38,285 nt of DNA from Bacteroidales bacterium (GTDB taxonomy: Bacteria > Bacteroidota > Bacteroidia > Bacteroidales > Bacteroidaceae), in contig SFFB01000022.1 in assembly GCA_004557035.1 (NCBI GenBank), forward strand, positions 1 to 38,285, given 5' to 3'. Positions 26,501-34,386 of the stretch are shown here, one piece after another (the stretch's first letter is position 1; each line of letters starts with the position of its first letter). The notes below the pieces were generated by a model. The model saw only the letters and a list, made by a program, of their open reading frames with translations, was not told where the DNA came from and did not search any database. A program made the position numbers and the translations under genes.

Positions 26501-27291
26501 TGCGGCAACGCCTCGACGCGCTTAAGGAACAGCGCACCCTGGCCGAAAAGGCGCTCGAGGCGGCCCGTCACGACCTGCTCTTGCTGCAAAGTCGGCCCGA
26601 CCGACCCTCACAGACGGGTGCCGAAACCCGCGAGGCGCTCAACGAGACGGCCACCCAGCTCGACACCAAACGCCGCCAAGCAGCCGAGCGCCTCATGGCC
26701 ATCACTCTGCGCCTGCAGCAACACGACAGTTGTCTGGCACAAGCGGCGCAATATGACGACGCTCTGAAGGCTGCCAATAACGACGCCGAAGAGTGGAAAA
26801 GGCTCAACGACCTGCTGGGTAGCGCCGACGGTCGCAAATTCCGCGAACTGGCGCAAAGCTATACTTTCGGCTTCCTCGTGGAACAGGCCAACTGCCACCT
26901 CAAACAGCTCACGCCGCGCTATGAACTATGCCCCATTCCCGGCACTCTGGCACTCGAAATCATCGACCGCGACATGTTTGACGAGCACCGCTACGTCAGT
27001 TCACTCTCAGGCGGCGAGACCTTTGTGGTAAGCCTCGCCTTGGCCTTGGGCCTGGCTTCGCTCTCCAGCCAAAACCTCAACATCGGCAGTCTCTTTATCG
27101 ACGAAGGCTTTGGCAACCTCGACCGTGCCTCGCTCGACCTCGTCATGCTGGCACTCTCCAACCTCGAGACCCATCAAGGCCGCAAAGTGGGTGTCATCAG
27201 CCACACCGACCAGATACGCTCACAGATCAGTCCGCAAATCCGCCTGGTCCGCCTACCCGGAGAGGGCCGCAGCCGCATTGAAGTGGGATGA
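23536..27291 (+). CDS. sbcC: Exonuclease SbcC (Rad50-type ATPase subunit)
   Basis: A 1251-residue SMC-like ATPase. The N-terminal Walker A is GDTGAGKST (about 36-44). Two long heptad-rich coiled coils rich in Glu, Gln, Lys and Leu flank a zinc hook, CPVC, at about residues 613-616, which dimerises two molecules through a shared metal. The C-terminal lobe has the signature SLSGGETF and Walker B LFIDEGFGNLD. It opens and closes the SbcD nuclease on DNA ends. The length is above the 1048 residues of E. coli SbcC because of longer coils. Confidence 0.97.
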   Translation: MKIEKITLCNLTSIEGEQVIDFTQEPLRSAGLFAITGDTGAGKSTILDAVCLALYDHAPRFDGMEKLSSDSLKRQEDRAQAMQAGDVRAMLRRGCKEGYATVVFATPDGARYEAGWQLRVKRTGTYEKETRTLRQLSPHKETVPEGEIARRITEIIGLDYTQFTRTVMLAQNSFATFLKAKKSEKSALLEKLTGTEIYGLVSQKIYSLTAEATQKADNLQHIIAGILHDRLNDDELNKLHEEQALVASTTATIEERQALVARQLEWFTAFEAATREVAEQEGQFAAVNKQCATLRADQLALARHDEVLGVQPLYQEIIMRRQDIDACKRAEEQAAGEIESIKSRIEQTRLDHAQAQAEAAEAATQLAQRRPAISRGHVLSGELGELETQLKTAGEQTKTAQLMLAERSNRVKAKKERLNELSTQIETTSLHRQALSVHRLMFEKFDLIKDKLIALNEQTRLNAESHKKFAELGKRQTELKSSSEKIEKQQNDNEDKMNTLKSELFIHRQSNQGRDSARLQQSFADNRNRLLSLQRAKALWSRISEGYELIEEKRDAVSRLNVSLNQLHTDAEKAEKALLVTEETFKRMNVALTLSQSENIVRLRKQLKEGTACPVCGATHHPYHTETERELGELLNNLEKEFNDTANELKDRRATLEAIKRQMAETDGRLTAEKANLEAYEKRQRADVDEWQACASLDASFADCSPTVARETRKLMIDLLIDNTQHTAEEAEKELQSFNFHQGHINRLNEQIATLEAEMANNRARLDDLRTQRRIAAVAAEETERIMTLSDRSCGELYTDLDEMVTLSGWFTEWKNNPDGFRLRLSDLHADWTKTTKALDTMQRSEALMREELKAEEAGLAEAHQHLGDTTDSENAIREKLKDKREELKSLFGDTTPEQEESRLQAQIAQANAHETETRQAYDKAAGQLRTLEGKQQTLQTNRLQSQEEYRTKMAQLDLWISKFNADHSPMQFSELESIFSDPRDWNALRQRLDALKEQRTLAEKALEAARHDLLLLQSRPDRPSQTGAETREALNETATQLDTKRRQAAERLMAITLRLQQHDSCLAQAAQYDDALKAANNDAEEWKRLNDLLGSADGRKFRELAQSYTFGFLVEQANCHLKQLTPRYELCPIPGTLALEIIDRDMFDEHRYVSSLSGGETFVVSLALALGLASLSSQNLNIGSLFIDEGFGNLDRASLDLVMLALSNLETHQGRKVGVISHTDQIRSQISPQIRLVRLPGEGRSRIEVG

Positions 27292-27363
27292 AGCCCCCGC
27301 TCCCCCATCCTGCCAAATTGTAAATTATTTCAAGCAAGAAGGCGCATTATGCAATAATATTCG

Positions 27364-27371
27364 TATTTTTG
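27364..27371 (+). promoter_or_regulatory. -7 box for the CoA hydrolase/transferase gene
   Basis: TATTTTTG matches TAnnTTTG, 19 bp before the ATG at 27391. A -33 element is not evident. The preceding 100 bp shows no terminator for sbcC. Confidence 0.5.
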
Positions 27372-27390
27372 CGCCAAAATCGCATAAAAT

Positions 27391-28905
27391 ATGAATATTC
27401 CCGAGATAACGGCGGCCGAAGCCGCCGCGATGATAAACGACGGCGACTGGATTGGCGTGGGCGGTTTCGGACCTGCAGGTGCGCCCAAGAGCATCACGCC
27501 GGCCATAGCAGCCAAAGCACGCGCCGAGCACGAAGCCGGCCGACCGTTCAAGGTGAACATTGTGACGGGTGCCTCAATCGGTGCCAGTTGCGACGGCGAA
27601 CTGGCGGCAGCGGATGCCATCGACCGCCGTCTGCCCTTTTCGGTCAATCCCGAAATCCGCAAGGCCTACAATAGCGGCCGCGTGCGCTACACCGACCTCA
27701 ACCTCTCAGACAACGCCACCTTCCTGCGACAAGGCATCACCGGCCCCGTGGACTGGGGCATCATCGAGGCCTGTGACATCCAGGAGGTGCGTGGCCGCAT
27801 ACGCATTTACCTGACGGCGGGCATCGGCATCGCACCGACCATCACGCACATGGCACGCCGCGGTGTCTTTATTGAGCTCAACACGTGGCACTCTACCAAA
27901 CTCATCGGCATGCACGACATCTACGAGATTGAAGCCCCGTGGTACCGCTCGCCCATCCGTATCACCCAGCCGGTGGAAATTATCGGTATGCCCTACATCG
28001 AGGTGTCGCCCGAGCACATCTTGGGCATCGTCACCACCCACCAGCCCGACGAGGCACGCTCTATGACGCCGCCGACGCCTGTGACCAACAGCATCGGACA
28101 GCACACGGCCGACTTCCTCGTGGAGAATATGCGCGCAGGCCTCATCAACAGCAAAAAACTCATCCTGCAAAGCGGCGTGGGCAGTGGCGCCAATGCCGTG
28201 CTCGGTGCCTTGGGCAACTGCGCGGAGGTGCCCGACTTCAACATCTACACCGAGGTGCTCCAAGAAGAGCCGCTGCGTCTCATACGCGAGGGACGCGTGG
28301 TGTCGGCTTCGACCGGTGCACTCACCATCTCTCCCGAGCATCTGCAGGCCCTCTATAAAGACATCAACGCCTTCCGCGGCCGTTTGCTCATACGCCCGTC
28401 AGAGATTTCAAACTGCCCCGAAATCATCGCCCGACTCGGCATCTGCTCACTCAACACGGCAATCGAGGTGGACATCTACGGCCACGTGAACAGCACGAAA
28501 ATCTCAGGCACGAAGATGATGAACGGCGTGGGCGGCTCGGCCGATTTCACCTGCAACGCCATGCTGGCCACGTTCACCTGCGGGTCTACGACGAAAGACG
28601 GCAAAATCAGCAGCATTGTACCTTTCTGTTCCCACGTGGACCACACAGAGCACTACGTGGACGCCATCGTCACCGAGTATGGCGTGGCCGACCTGCGCGG
28701 CAAATCGGCTCTCGAAAAGGCCGAAGCGCTCATCGCCATTGCCCATCCCGACTACCGCCCCCTGCTCAAAGACTATCTCAAACTGGCTGAGCGCTATGGC
28801 GGCCATACCCACCACGTGCTCAATGCAGCCTTTGCCATGCACGACACCTACCGCCGCAAAGGCGACATGCGCTTGACCGACTGGGCCGAGTATATCAAAG
28901 ACTGA
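27391..28905 (+). CDS. Acetyl-CoA hydrolase/transferase (probable succinate or propionate CoA-transferase)
   Basis: A 504-residue class I CoA-transferase of the acetyl-CoA hydrolase/transferase family. The catalytic glutamate is Glu288 in IYTEVLQ. The GSGANAVLGAL loop and the C-terminal NGVGGSADFTCNA motif that binds CoA are intact. In anaerobic Bacteroidales such enzymes exchange CoA between acetate, succinate or propionate during fermentation; which acid is used cannot be read from the sequence. It has its own -7 box and stands alone. Confidence 0.93.
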   Translation: MNIPEITAAEAAAMINDGDWIGVGGFGPAGAPKSITPAIAAKARAEHEAGRPFKVNIVTGASIGASCDGELAAADAIDRRLPFSVNPEIRKAYNSGRVRYTDLNLSDNATFLRQGITGPVDWGIIEACDIQEVRGRIRIYLTAGIGIAPTITHMARRGVFIELNTWHSTKLIGMHDIYEIEAPWYRSPIRITQPVEIIGMPYIEVSPEHILGIVTTHQPDEARSMTPPTPVTNSIGQHTADFLVENMRAGLINSKKLILQSGVGSGANAVLGALGNCAEVPDFNIYTEVLQEEPLRLIREGRVVSASTGALTISPEHLQALYKDINAFRGRLLIRPSEISNCPEIIARLGICSLNTAIEVDIYGHVNSTKISGTKMMNGVGGSADFTCNAMLATFTCGSTTKDGKISSIVPFCSHVDHTEHYVDAIVTEYGVADLRGKSALEKAEALIAIAHPDYRPLLKDYLKLAERYGGHTHHVLNAAFAMHDTYRRKGDMRLTDWAEYIKD

Positions 28906-28938
28906 CACCGCCCCACCCCACTCTCCGGCTGCCTTGTC

Positions 28939-28970
28939 TTTTTCGGTCTGAGGCGGAAAGGCTATTTTTG
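28939..28970 (+). promoter_or_regulatory. Promoter of composite element copy B
   Basis: A TTGTCTTTTT block (28934-28943), exactly 19 bp, TATTTTTG (28963-28970). Same layout and spacing as copy A. The predicted start near 28977 is about 8 bp before the terminator stem. Confidence 0.65.
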
Positions 28971-28984
28971 GAGTAAGCTAAGAG

Positions 28985-29014
28985 AAGAGGTCTCGCCAAG
29001 AGGCCTCTTTTTTT
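28985..29014 (+). terminator. Terminator hairpin of composite element copy B
   Basis: AAGAGGTCTC (28985-28994) pairs with GAGGCCTCTT (29000-29009), 10 bp with one G-T wobble, loop GCCAA, then seven T to 29014. It could also end the CoA-transferase transcript, 80 bp upstream. Confidence 0.8.
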
Positions 29015-29309
29015 GCTTCTCGGGCGTGACGGCGATAAGGACAGGAACGACCGGCCTTATGACAGAAATTGCCGGGCTTATGACAGAATTGCCGAGACGC
29101 CGAGATGTACATCAAAAGCCTTATTAGGGGCCGTTAAAGCCATAATGGAAACAGCATTACATCAAAGCAAGGAAAAACTACGTGGCTGAATGTCACTCTA
29201 AGACTGCTTTTTGTCTTTGTTGAGAAACAGGCCACACGCTTGTCGACGCAAAAATCGGACATTGTGACGCTTACGTTTGATTTTTAGTGACCACTTGAAA
29301 TAAAAATTG

Positions 29310-29317
29310 TAATTTTG
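29310..29317 (+). promoter_or_regulatory. -7 box for the FKBP cluster
   Basis: TAATTTTG matches TAnnTTTG and lies 37 bp before the first FKBP ATG. A T-rich stretch at 29281-29285 is a poor -33 candidate. Confidence 0.5.
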
Positions 29318-29354
29318 CGCCGATTGAAACCTTATATTAGCAACAATACATTTT

Positions 29355-29939
29355 ATGGACAAACTGAGTTACGCCCTGGGCATCGTCATTGGCCACAACC
29401 TCAAAGGGCTCAACATCAAGACAATCAACAGTGCTGACTTTGCCGAGGCCGTCCAGGCCGTGATCAGCGGTCAAAAACCGGCTATGGCAGACGCCGAAGC
29501 ACAACAGATAGTGAACCAATTCGTCACCGAACAGCAAGAAGCCCAGAGCCGTGCCGCACGCGCCGAGGGTGAGGCTTTCCTCAAAGAGAATGCCGGCAAA
29601 GAGGGCGTCATCGTACTGCCCAGCGGTCTGCAATACTGCGTGTTGCGCGAAGGTCAGGGCCGCCAGCCCAAAGCCTCAGACAGCGTGAAGTGCCACTATG
29701 AAGGCACGCTGACCAATGGCACGGTCTTCGACTCGTCTTATCGTCGTGGCGAACCCGCCACCTTCCCGCTCGGCGGCGTCATTGCCGGATGGACCGAAGG
29801 TCTCCAACTGATGAAAGAAGGTGCCAAATTCCGCTTTTTCATCCCCTACCACCTGGCCTATGGCGAGCGCGGTGCCGGACAGAGCATTCCGCCCTATGCA
29901 GCCCTCATCTTCGACGTTGAGCTGCTTGAAGTCGTTTAA
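29355..29939 (+). CDS. FKBP-type peptidyl-prolyl isomerase, cytoplasmic (FklB/FKBP22-like)
   Basis: A 194-residue protein with an N-terminal helical dimerisation domain (FKBP_N, about 1-85) and a C-terminal FKBP domain (about 100-194). The FKBP pocket residues are all present: YEGTLTNGTVFDSSYRRG, VIAGWTEGLQLM with the pocket Trp, AYGERG and SIPPYAALIFDVELL. There is no signal peptide, so it should act in the cytoplasm on proline isomerisation of nascent or stressed proteins. It is the first of three FKBP genes with 25- and 21-bp gaps, closed by a strong terminator. Confidence 0.95.
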   Translation: MDKLSYALGIVIGHNLKGLNIKTINSADFAEAVQAVISGQKPAMADAEAQQIVNQFVTEQQEAQSRAARAEGEAFLKENAGKEGVIVLPSGLQYCVLREGQGRQPKASDSVKCHYEGTLTNGTVFDSSYRRGEPATFPLGGVIAGWTEGLQLMKEGAKFRFFIPYHLAYGERGAGQSIPPYAALIFDVELLEVV

Positions 29940-29964
29940 CATCAAAACTTAAAAATAACCACAC

Positions 29965-30894
29965 ATGAAAAAGATTTTTTCTGTCGCTCTGGCAGCAGGC
30001 GTCCTCGTGCTGACCGCTTGCGGCGACAACACGCCCAGCCCCAAAATGGAGACTGCCGGCGACACCATCAGCTATGAACTCGGTATGAGCAACGCTCCCA
30101 GCGAAGCCGAACTCAAAATGTATCTCAGCGATCCCCGTACGGGTAGCGACTCTGCCTATGTGGAAGAGTTCATGAAAGGCTTCAGAGAGGCCATCGAGGC
30201 CGGTGGCGACAAGAAGAAGGCTGCCTACTTTGCCGGTCTGCAGGCTGGCGCACAGCTCAAAATGGGTATGAAGCAAGTTGAAGCTGCCATCTATGCCGAC
30301 GACTCTACGAAACACCTCAGCGTCAAGAACTTCCTCGCCGGATTTAAGGCCGGAATGGAAGGCAAACGTACCCACCTCAAAATCGACGGCAAACTCATCG
30401 ACCGCCAAACGGCCATGATGGACGTGAACGAGCGCATCAACAAAGAAGCTGCCGCTGCAGCCGAGAGAAAATACGCCGACAACAAAGAGCAATCCACGAA
30501 GTTCATCGAAGCCAAAAGCAAAGAAAAGGATGTGAATAAGCTCGAAGGCGGTACGCTCTACAAAGTCTTGACTGCAGGCACCGGCGCCACCCCCAAAGAC
30601 GGCCAGCGTGTCAACGTGATTTATGAAGGCAAACTCACCGACGGCACCGTGTTTGACGCTTCGGCCCAACACCCCGGTCCCGACGGCAAGAGCAACCCGA
30701 TGGTCGTAGGCCAGATGATTGCCGGCTTCAACGCCGCACTCAAAGCTATGCCCGTGGGCTCCACATGGGAAATCTACATCCCCTACGACCAAGCCTACAA
30801 CGACCAGCAATCGCCCGTCATCAAGCCCTACTCTGCCCTCATCTTCACCGTGACGCTCGTGAGCATCGAAGAAGACAAGAAGCCTGCCAACTAA
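29965..30894 (+). CDS. FKBP-type peptidyl-prolyl isomerase, lipoprotein with altered pocket
   Basis: A 309-residue protein. The N-terminus MKKIFSVALAAGVLVLTACG has a lipobox (LTAC), so Cys19 should be lipidated and the protein anchored in a membrane facing the periplasm. FKBP_N helices span about 25-190, the FKBP domain about 200-305. The pocket departs from its neighbours: the Trp of GWTE is Phe (AGFNAALKAM), AYGE is AYND and IPP is IKP. PPIase activity may be low and chaperone function dominant; that is inference. An insertion, ASAQHPGPDGKSNPM, replaces the usual SSYxRG segment. Confidence 0.92.
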   Translation: MKKIFSVALAAGVLVLTACGDNTPSPKMETAGDTISYELGMSNAPSEAELKMYLSDPRTGSDSAYVEEFMKGFREAIEAGGDKKKAAYFAGLQAGAQLKMGMKQVEAAIYADDSTKHLSVKNFLAGFKAGMEGKRTHLKIDGKLIDRQTAMMDVNERINKEAAAAAERKYADNKEQSTKFIEAKSKEKDVNKLEGGTLYKVLTAGTGATPKDGQRVNVIYEGKLTDGTVFDASAQHPGPDGKSNPMVVGQMIAGFNAALKAMPVGSTWEIYIPYDQAYNDQQSPVIKPYSALIFTVTLVSIEEDKKPAN

Positions 30895-30915
30895 TCCCTC
30901 TAAAACAACGCAAAA

Positions 30916-31797
30916 ATGACCTACAAATCCATTTTGGCTTTGGCGCTTTGCGTGGTCTGCCTGAGCACTCAGGCGCAAACGCAGCGCAAACGCAAAGACG
31001 TGAAGCCCATCGCGACTGAAGAGCGCGTGAAACCGGTGGATGGCAAAGACTTCAGCTATGCCATGGGAGTGGCCGAAAGCGAGTCGCTCAAGGCTTATCT
31101 CATGCAGCGTGAAGGTCTTGACAGTCTGCAGGTGCTTCAGGCTGCCCAGGCACTCGAAACATCGCTCCAACTCTCTGAAGCCGAACGCAAAAAGGCTTTG
31201 GCCTATGCCGCCGGACTGAAGATTGCGATGATGAACGAGGCAACCGTCGTGCCCTCGCTCAACCAGAGCGCCACGGGCAAAAAAGACACCACCTATACCG
31301 ACCTGGCCACCTTCACCCGCGGCCTCTACGACGGTCTCACCCAGCGCAACACCATCAGCGCCGACTCGGCACGCAAAGTGGCCGACCAGCAAATGAACTA
31401 TTACCGGCAGGAACTGAAACGTGCCAACTTGGCCTTCCTCACCAACAATGCCAAAATGAAAGGCGTCAAGGTGCTGCCCAGCGGATTGCAATACCGCGTC
31501 ATCACGCAAGGCAAAGGTGCTGTGGCCAACGACACCACCGATGTGGAGGTTCACTATGAGGGAAAACTCATTGACGGCACGATTTTTGACTCTTCATACC
31601 AGCGCGGCAAAACAGCCACCTTCAAGCCCACACAGGTGATTAAGGGTTGGACAGAAGCGCTCAAAATGATGCCCGAAGGCTCCACCTGGGAACTCTTCAT
31701 CCCCTACGACCTCGCCTACGGCGAGCGCGGCAATCAAAACATCCCGCCCTTCGCCACCCTTATCTTTAAGGTGGAAGTGGTCAAGGTGAAACCGTAA
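30916..31797 (+). CDS. FKBP-type peptidyl-prolyl isomerase, exported
   Basis: A 293-residue protein with an N-terminal signal peptide (about 1-20, ending in STQAQ) and no lipobox, hence probably periplasmic. A basic linker (QRKRKDVK) follows, then FKBP_N helices and a canonical FKBP domain (about 200-293) with YEGKLIDGTIFDSSYQRG, VIKGWTEALKMM, LAYGERG and NIPPFATLIFKVEVV. It closes the three-gene cluster. The organisation resembles Mip/FkpA-type folding factors of the cell envelope. Confidence 0.94.
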   Translation: MTYKSILALALCVVCLSTQAQTQRKRKDVKPIATEERVKPVDGKDFSYAMGVAESESLKAYLMQREGLDSLQVLQAAQALETSLQLSEAERKKALAYAAGLKIAMMNEATVVPSLNQSATGKKDTTYTDLATFTRGLYDGLTQRNTISADSARKVADQQMNYYRQELKRANLAFLTNNAKMKGVKVLPSGLQYRVITQGKGAVANDTTDVEVHYEGKLIDGTIFDSSYQRGKTATFKPTQVIKGWTEALKMMPEGSTWELFIPYDLAYGERGNQNIPPFATLIFKVEVVKVKP

Positions 31798-31836
31798 GAG
31801 ACTGCCCTACTCTCTGTCGAGAAAATCATTAACAAC

Positions 31837-31882
31837 AAACGGCTCCGCAAACCGAAAAGGCGGCGGAGCCGTTTATATTTTT
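31837..31882 (+). terminator. Terminator of the FKBP cluster
   Basis: AAACGGCTCCGC (31837-31848) and GCGGAGCCGTTT (31863-31874) form a perfect 12-bp stem with a 14-nt loop, followed by ATATTTTTC. The A-tract on the left would make it partly bidirectional. Confidence 0.85.
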
Positions 31883-31893
31883 CACTATGCGGC

Positions 31894-31923
31894 GTGACCG
31901 AAAGTGACGGAATGTGACCCAAC
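31894..31923. repeat. Three tandem 10-bp GTGAC repeats
   Basis: GTGACCGAAA, GTGACGGAAT and GTGACCCAAC follow one another without gap, with GTGAC at 31894, 31904 and 31914. A 10-bp period places the word on one face of DNA. It follows the FKBP terminator immediately and precedes the CAATCAC repeat. Confidence 0.6.
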
Positions 31924-31956
31924 CGTCCAATCACAGCAATCGCCTCATTATCTAAC

Positions 31957-32004
31957 GTTTACAGGCGCGTGATTGGGTGATTGGAGAAAAGGCAACATTT
32001 TGGG
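31957..32004 (-). repeat. CAATCAC-containing 48-bp intergenic repeat, copy 2
   Basis: The reverse complement matches 17853-17900 at about 40 of 48 positions without gaps. An extra CCAATCAC in the opposite orientation lies at 31927-31934, giving an inverted pair with the GTGATTGG words at 31969-31984. Confidence 0.65.
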
Positions 32005-32073
32005 GGAAAGGGAAGGGGCGTTTGTCGGCTTTTATAAATAAAGCAGCGTTTATATTATGGTTGAGGAAATAAT

Positions 32074-32327
32074 GGTAGGAAACATTGAAGGAGAGGCAAT
32101 ATAGTCGGCGCATTAGGAGGGAATTATTAAACGTTATTATCCATAATCTACCGCTCAGTGTGCCGAGACTATCTGTCGGACTTAAGGAAGCTATAAATAA
32201 GCCCGGGCCTATGACCCGGGCTATTATGTGACGCCCTTAGCGGGCTTACGAGGGCGCTCATACTTTGACTAATCATCTTATGGTGTAACCACAGACAAGC
32301 ACCCCGGCGTTTTCAATGTTTCCTACC
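32074..32327. repeat. 254-bp element bounded by 16-bp perfect inverted repeats
   Basis: GGTAGGAAACATTGAA at 32074-32089 recurs in reverse complement at 32312-32327. The interior holds no convincing gene but two strong hairpins, at 32200-32222 (AGCCCGGG/CCCGGGCT, 7-nt loop) and 32232-32256 (CGCCCT/AGGGCG). The right repeat ends one base from the stop codon of the permease gene. It looks like a small non-autonomous mobile element (MITE-like) or a structured RNA region; no target-site duplication was recognised. Confidence 0.5.
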
Positions 32328-32328
32328 C

Positions 32329-34227
32329 TCAGAACGGGAAGAAGAGCGGAATGGTGAGCACAGCCACTACGCCCATAATGATTTGTAGGGGCAAACCCAC
32401 CTTGACATAGTCCATAAAGGTGTAGTGTCCAGCATTCATCACCATGGCATTGGGCGGCGTACAAATCGGCGTGGCGAAACAAGCCGAAGCGGCCACTGCA
32501 GCAGCCATCATAAAGGCTTGAGGATTGTAGCCGGCACCTTCAGCGGCCTCCCAGGCAATGGGAGCCACGAGGATGGCTGTGGCCGAGTTGCTGATGAAGG
32601 TGGAAAGCAACGAGGTGACCACATAGACACCGGCCATAATGGCCAGAGGACCCATGGTGCCGAGTGAGCCAACGAGCGTCTCGGCGAGCCACTTGGAAAT
32701 GCCCGTGTTGCTGAGCGCCGCACTCATCGGCATCATACCGGCAATCAAGACGATGCTTTCCCATCCAATCATTTTATAAGCGCCGTCAACGCTGCGCGTA
32801 CAGCCCGTCAACACCATGAGCAGACCGGCTATGATGACGGTGGCGACAGAGGGCACACCAATTTGTTTCTCAAAGACCATCGCCAACACCATGGCCACCA
32901 TAATAAACGCCGCAATGGGTGCCTTGTGGTCGAGCGCCACATTCTCGGCTGTCTCATCGGGACGGCCAATGACAAGCCATTCACGCGTCTTTTTGGCGAG
33001 GCTCTCAATGCCTTTCCAGCGACCGTGTACCAAAAGCATGTCGCCCGTGCAAATGAGTTCGTCAGAGATGTTTTCGAAGATGTAACGGCCGCCACGTTTG
33101 ATGGCGAGAACATTGAGACCGTAACGCTCACCAAAGTTGGCTTTTTTGAGCGGACGGTTGATAAGGGCAGATTCGGGCGTTATGAGCACTTCAGCGAGGC
33201 CAATCTCATAGAAGTCCAACTTGGCCTTTCCGGAGCGCTCAGCGTCTTCAAAAACCTCTAAATTGAGGTGTGCAGCCATCTCGTCCACATTCGAGCGACG
33301 ACCAAGTACATAGAGCGTGTCGCCTGCCGTAAAAATCGTTTCGGGGCGCACCATTTCTTGTGTGACACCCGAGAAGAGGCTGTGGCCTGCGCGGCGCACC
33401 TCGAGAACGGTGACGCCGTAGCGCGAACGGAGTTCGAGTTCGCCCACGGTTTTGCCTTCGATGAGGGCATGACCCTGCTTGGTCTGGAGGCGGAAGACGC
33501 AATCGTTGATGTGATAGTCGTGAAGCAGGCCGGCGAGCGACTTGTCGTCGTCTTTTTGTGCGCCTTCGCGACCCTTCTTATTCAGGAACCAGCGGCAAAG
33601 CGGCCAGAGGCAGACCATACCGACGAGGAGGCAGATGATGCCAATCGGCGTAAACTCAAAGAAGGAGAACTGGGGCTTGTTGTGGTCGGCAAGATAGCCG
33701 CTGACGATGAGGTTGGGCGGCGTACCGATAAGCGTCAGGATGCCACCCATCGAGCTGGCAAAGGCGAGAGGAATGAGGAGCTTGGAGGGGCTGATGCCGG
33801 CAGTCTTGCACATGGCCAGGATGATGGGGAGCAAGAGTGCCACGGTGCCGGTGTTGCTCACGAAGGCGGCCACGACAGAGGTGACGAGCATAACGAGGAA
33901 AAACAAGCGCTTCTCGTCTGTGCCCGCAAGATGGAGCAGGCGGCCACTGATGATTTTGGCCAAGCCGGTTTGGAAGACGGCGCCACCCACGACAAAGAGT
34001 CCCACCATCATGATGACGGCTGAGTTGGAGAAACCGGCAAGGGCTTCTTTGGAGTCAATGACACCCGTTGCCAAGAGCATGGCGGTGGAACAGAGCGCAA
34101 TGATGTCGGAGCGCACCTTGCTGAACATAAATGCCACAATGGTGGCGGCAAAGGTGGCAAGCGTGATGATGACTTTCACGGTCTGCGGGTCGGAAAGGTT
34201 TATGCCCGCAATTGTAGATAAAAACAT
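32329..34227 (-). CDS. SLC13/DASS-type permease with two RCK_C (TrkA-C) domains
   Basis: A 632-residue membrane protein, taking the ATG at 34227 (MFLSTIAGINLSDP), since the upstream frame extension is polar and unlike the family. Two halves of hydrophobic helices (about 15-225 and 440-632) carry the paired family signatures SNTGTVALLLP with GTPPNLIV, and SNSATAILVAP with CTPPNAMV. Between them lie two RCK_C domains (about 245-410) that typically bind ligands or nucleotides and gate transport. The family moves dicarboxylates, sulfate or related anions with Na+; the substrate is unknown here. No neighbour hints at one. Confidence 0.88.
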   Translation of the reverse strand: MFLSTIAGINLSDPQTVKVIITLATFAATIVAFMFSKVRSDIIALCSTAMLLATGVIDSKEALAGFSNSAVIMMVGLFVVGGAVFQTGLAKIISGRLLHLAGTDEKRLFFLVMLVTSVVAAFVSNTGTVALLLPIILAMCKTAGISPSKLLIPLAFASSMGGILTLIGTPPNLIVSGYLADHNKPQFSFFEFTPIGIICLLVGMVCLWPLCRWFLNKKGREGAQKDDDKSLAGLLHDYHINDCVFRLQTKQGHALIEGKTVGELELRSRYGVTVLEVRRAGHSLFSGVTQEMVRPETIFTAGDTLYVLGRRSNVDEMAAHLNLEVFEDAERSGKAKLDFYEIGLAEVLITPESALINRPLKKANFGERYGLNVLAIKRGGRYIFENISDELICTGDMLLVHGRWKGIESLAKKTREWLVIGRPDETAENVALDHKAPIAAFIMVAMVLAMVFEKQIGVPSVATVIIAGLLMVLTGCTRSVDGAYKMIGWESIVLIAGMMPMSAALSNTGISKWLAETLVGSLGTMGPLAIMAGVYVVTSLLSTFISNSATAILVAPIAWEAAEGAGYNPQAFMMAAAVAASACFATPICTPPNAMVMNAGHYTFMDYVKVGLPLQIIMGVVAVLTIPLFFPF

Positions 34228-34386
34228 GTGACTTAAGGTAAGTAATGCGTTAATTGTCAAAAACTCTGCTAAATTAAGCCGAAACGGTGAAACGGCCAAT
34301 TTATCCGGACTTTTTTTGCGCAGACGGTGTGTGAAGTGGCATGGAGTGGGGGAGGACCCGTGTCGAGAAGGCGTCAAACACACACG

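Larger units (their letters stand above)
28934..29100 (+). repeat. Composite intergenic element copy B (promoter, hairpin, 21-bp array)
   Basis: In the 449-bp gap before the FKBP genes. ATAAGG (29035-29040) is followed by CCTTAT and GCTTAT, and GACAG starts at 29040, 29061 and 29082, two exact 21-bp steps; the segments between run into CCGG or CCGA each time. This is the most regular of the four arrays. The remainder, 29101-29309, shows nothing I can name. Confidence 0.78.

Noticed and set aside
28985..29100. Reading the 21-bp repeats as a CRISPR array
   Set aside because: Only two or three units, conserved words of 5-6 bases, no unique 30-40-bp spacers and no cas genes in the window.
29905..31554. 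549-codon antisense frame across the second and third FKBP genes
   Set aside because: It crosses the gene boundary between two certain FKBP genes and has no domain signature; codon-bias shadow.
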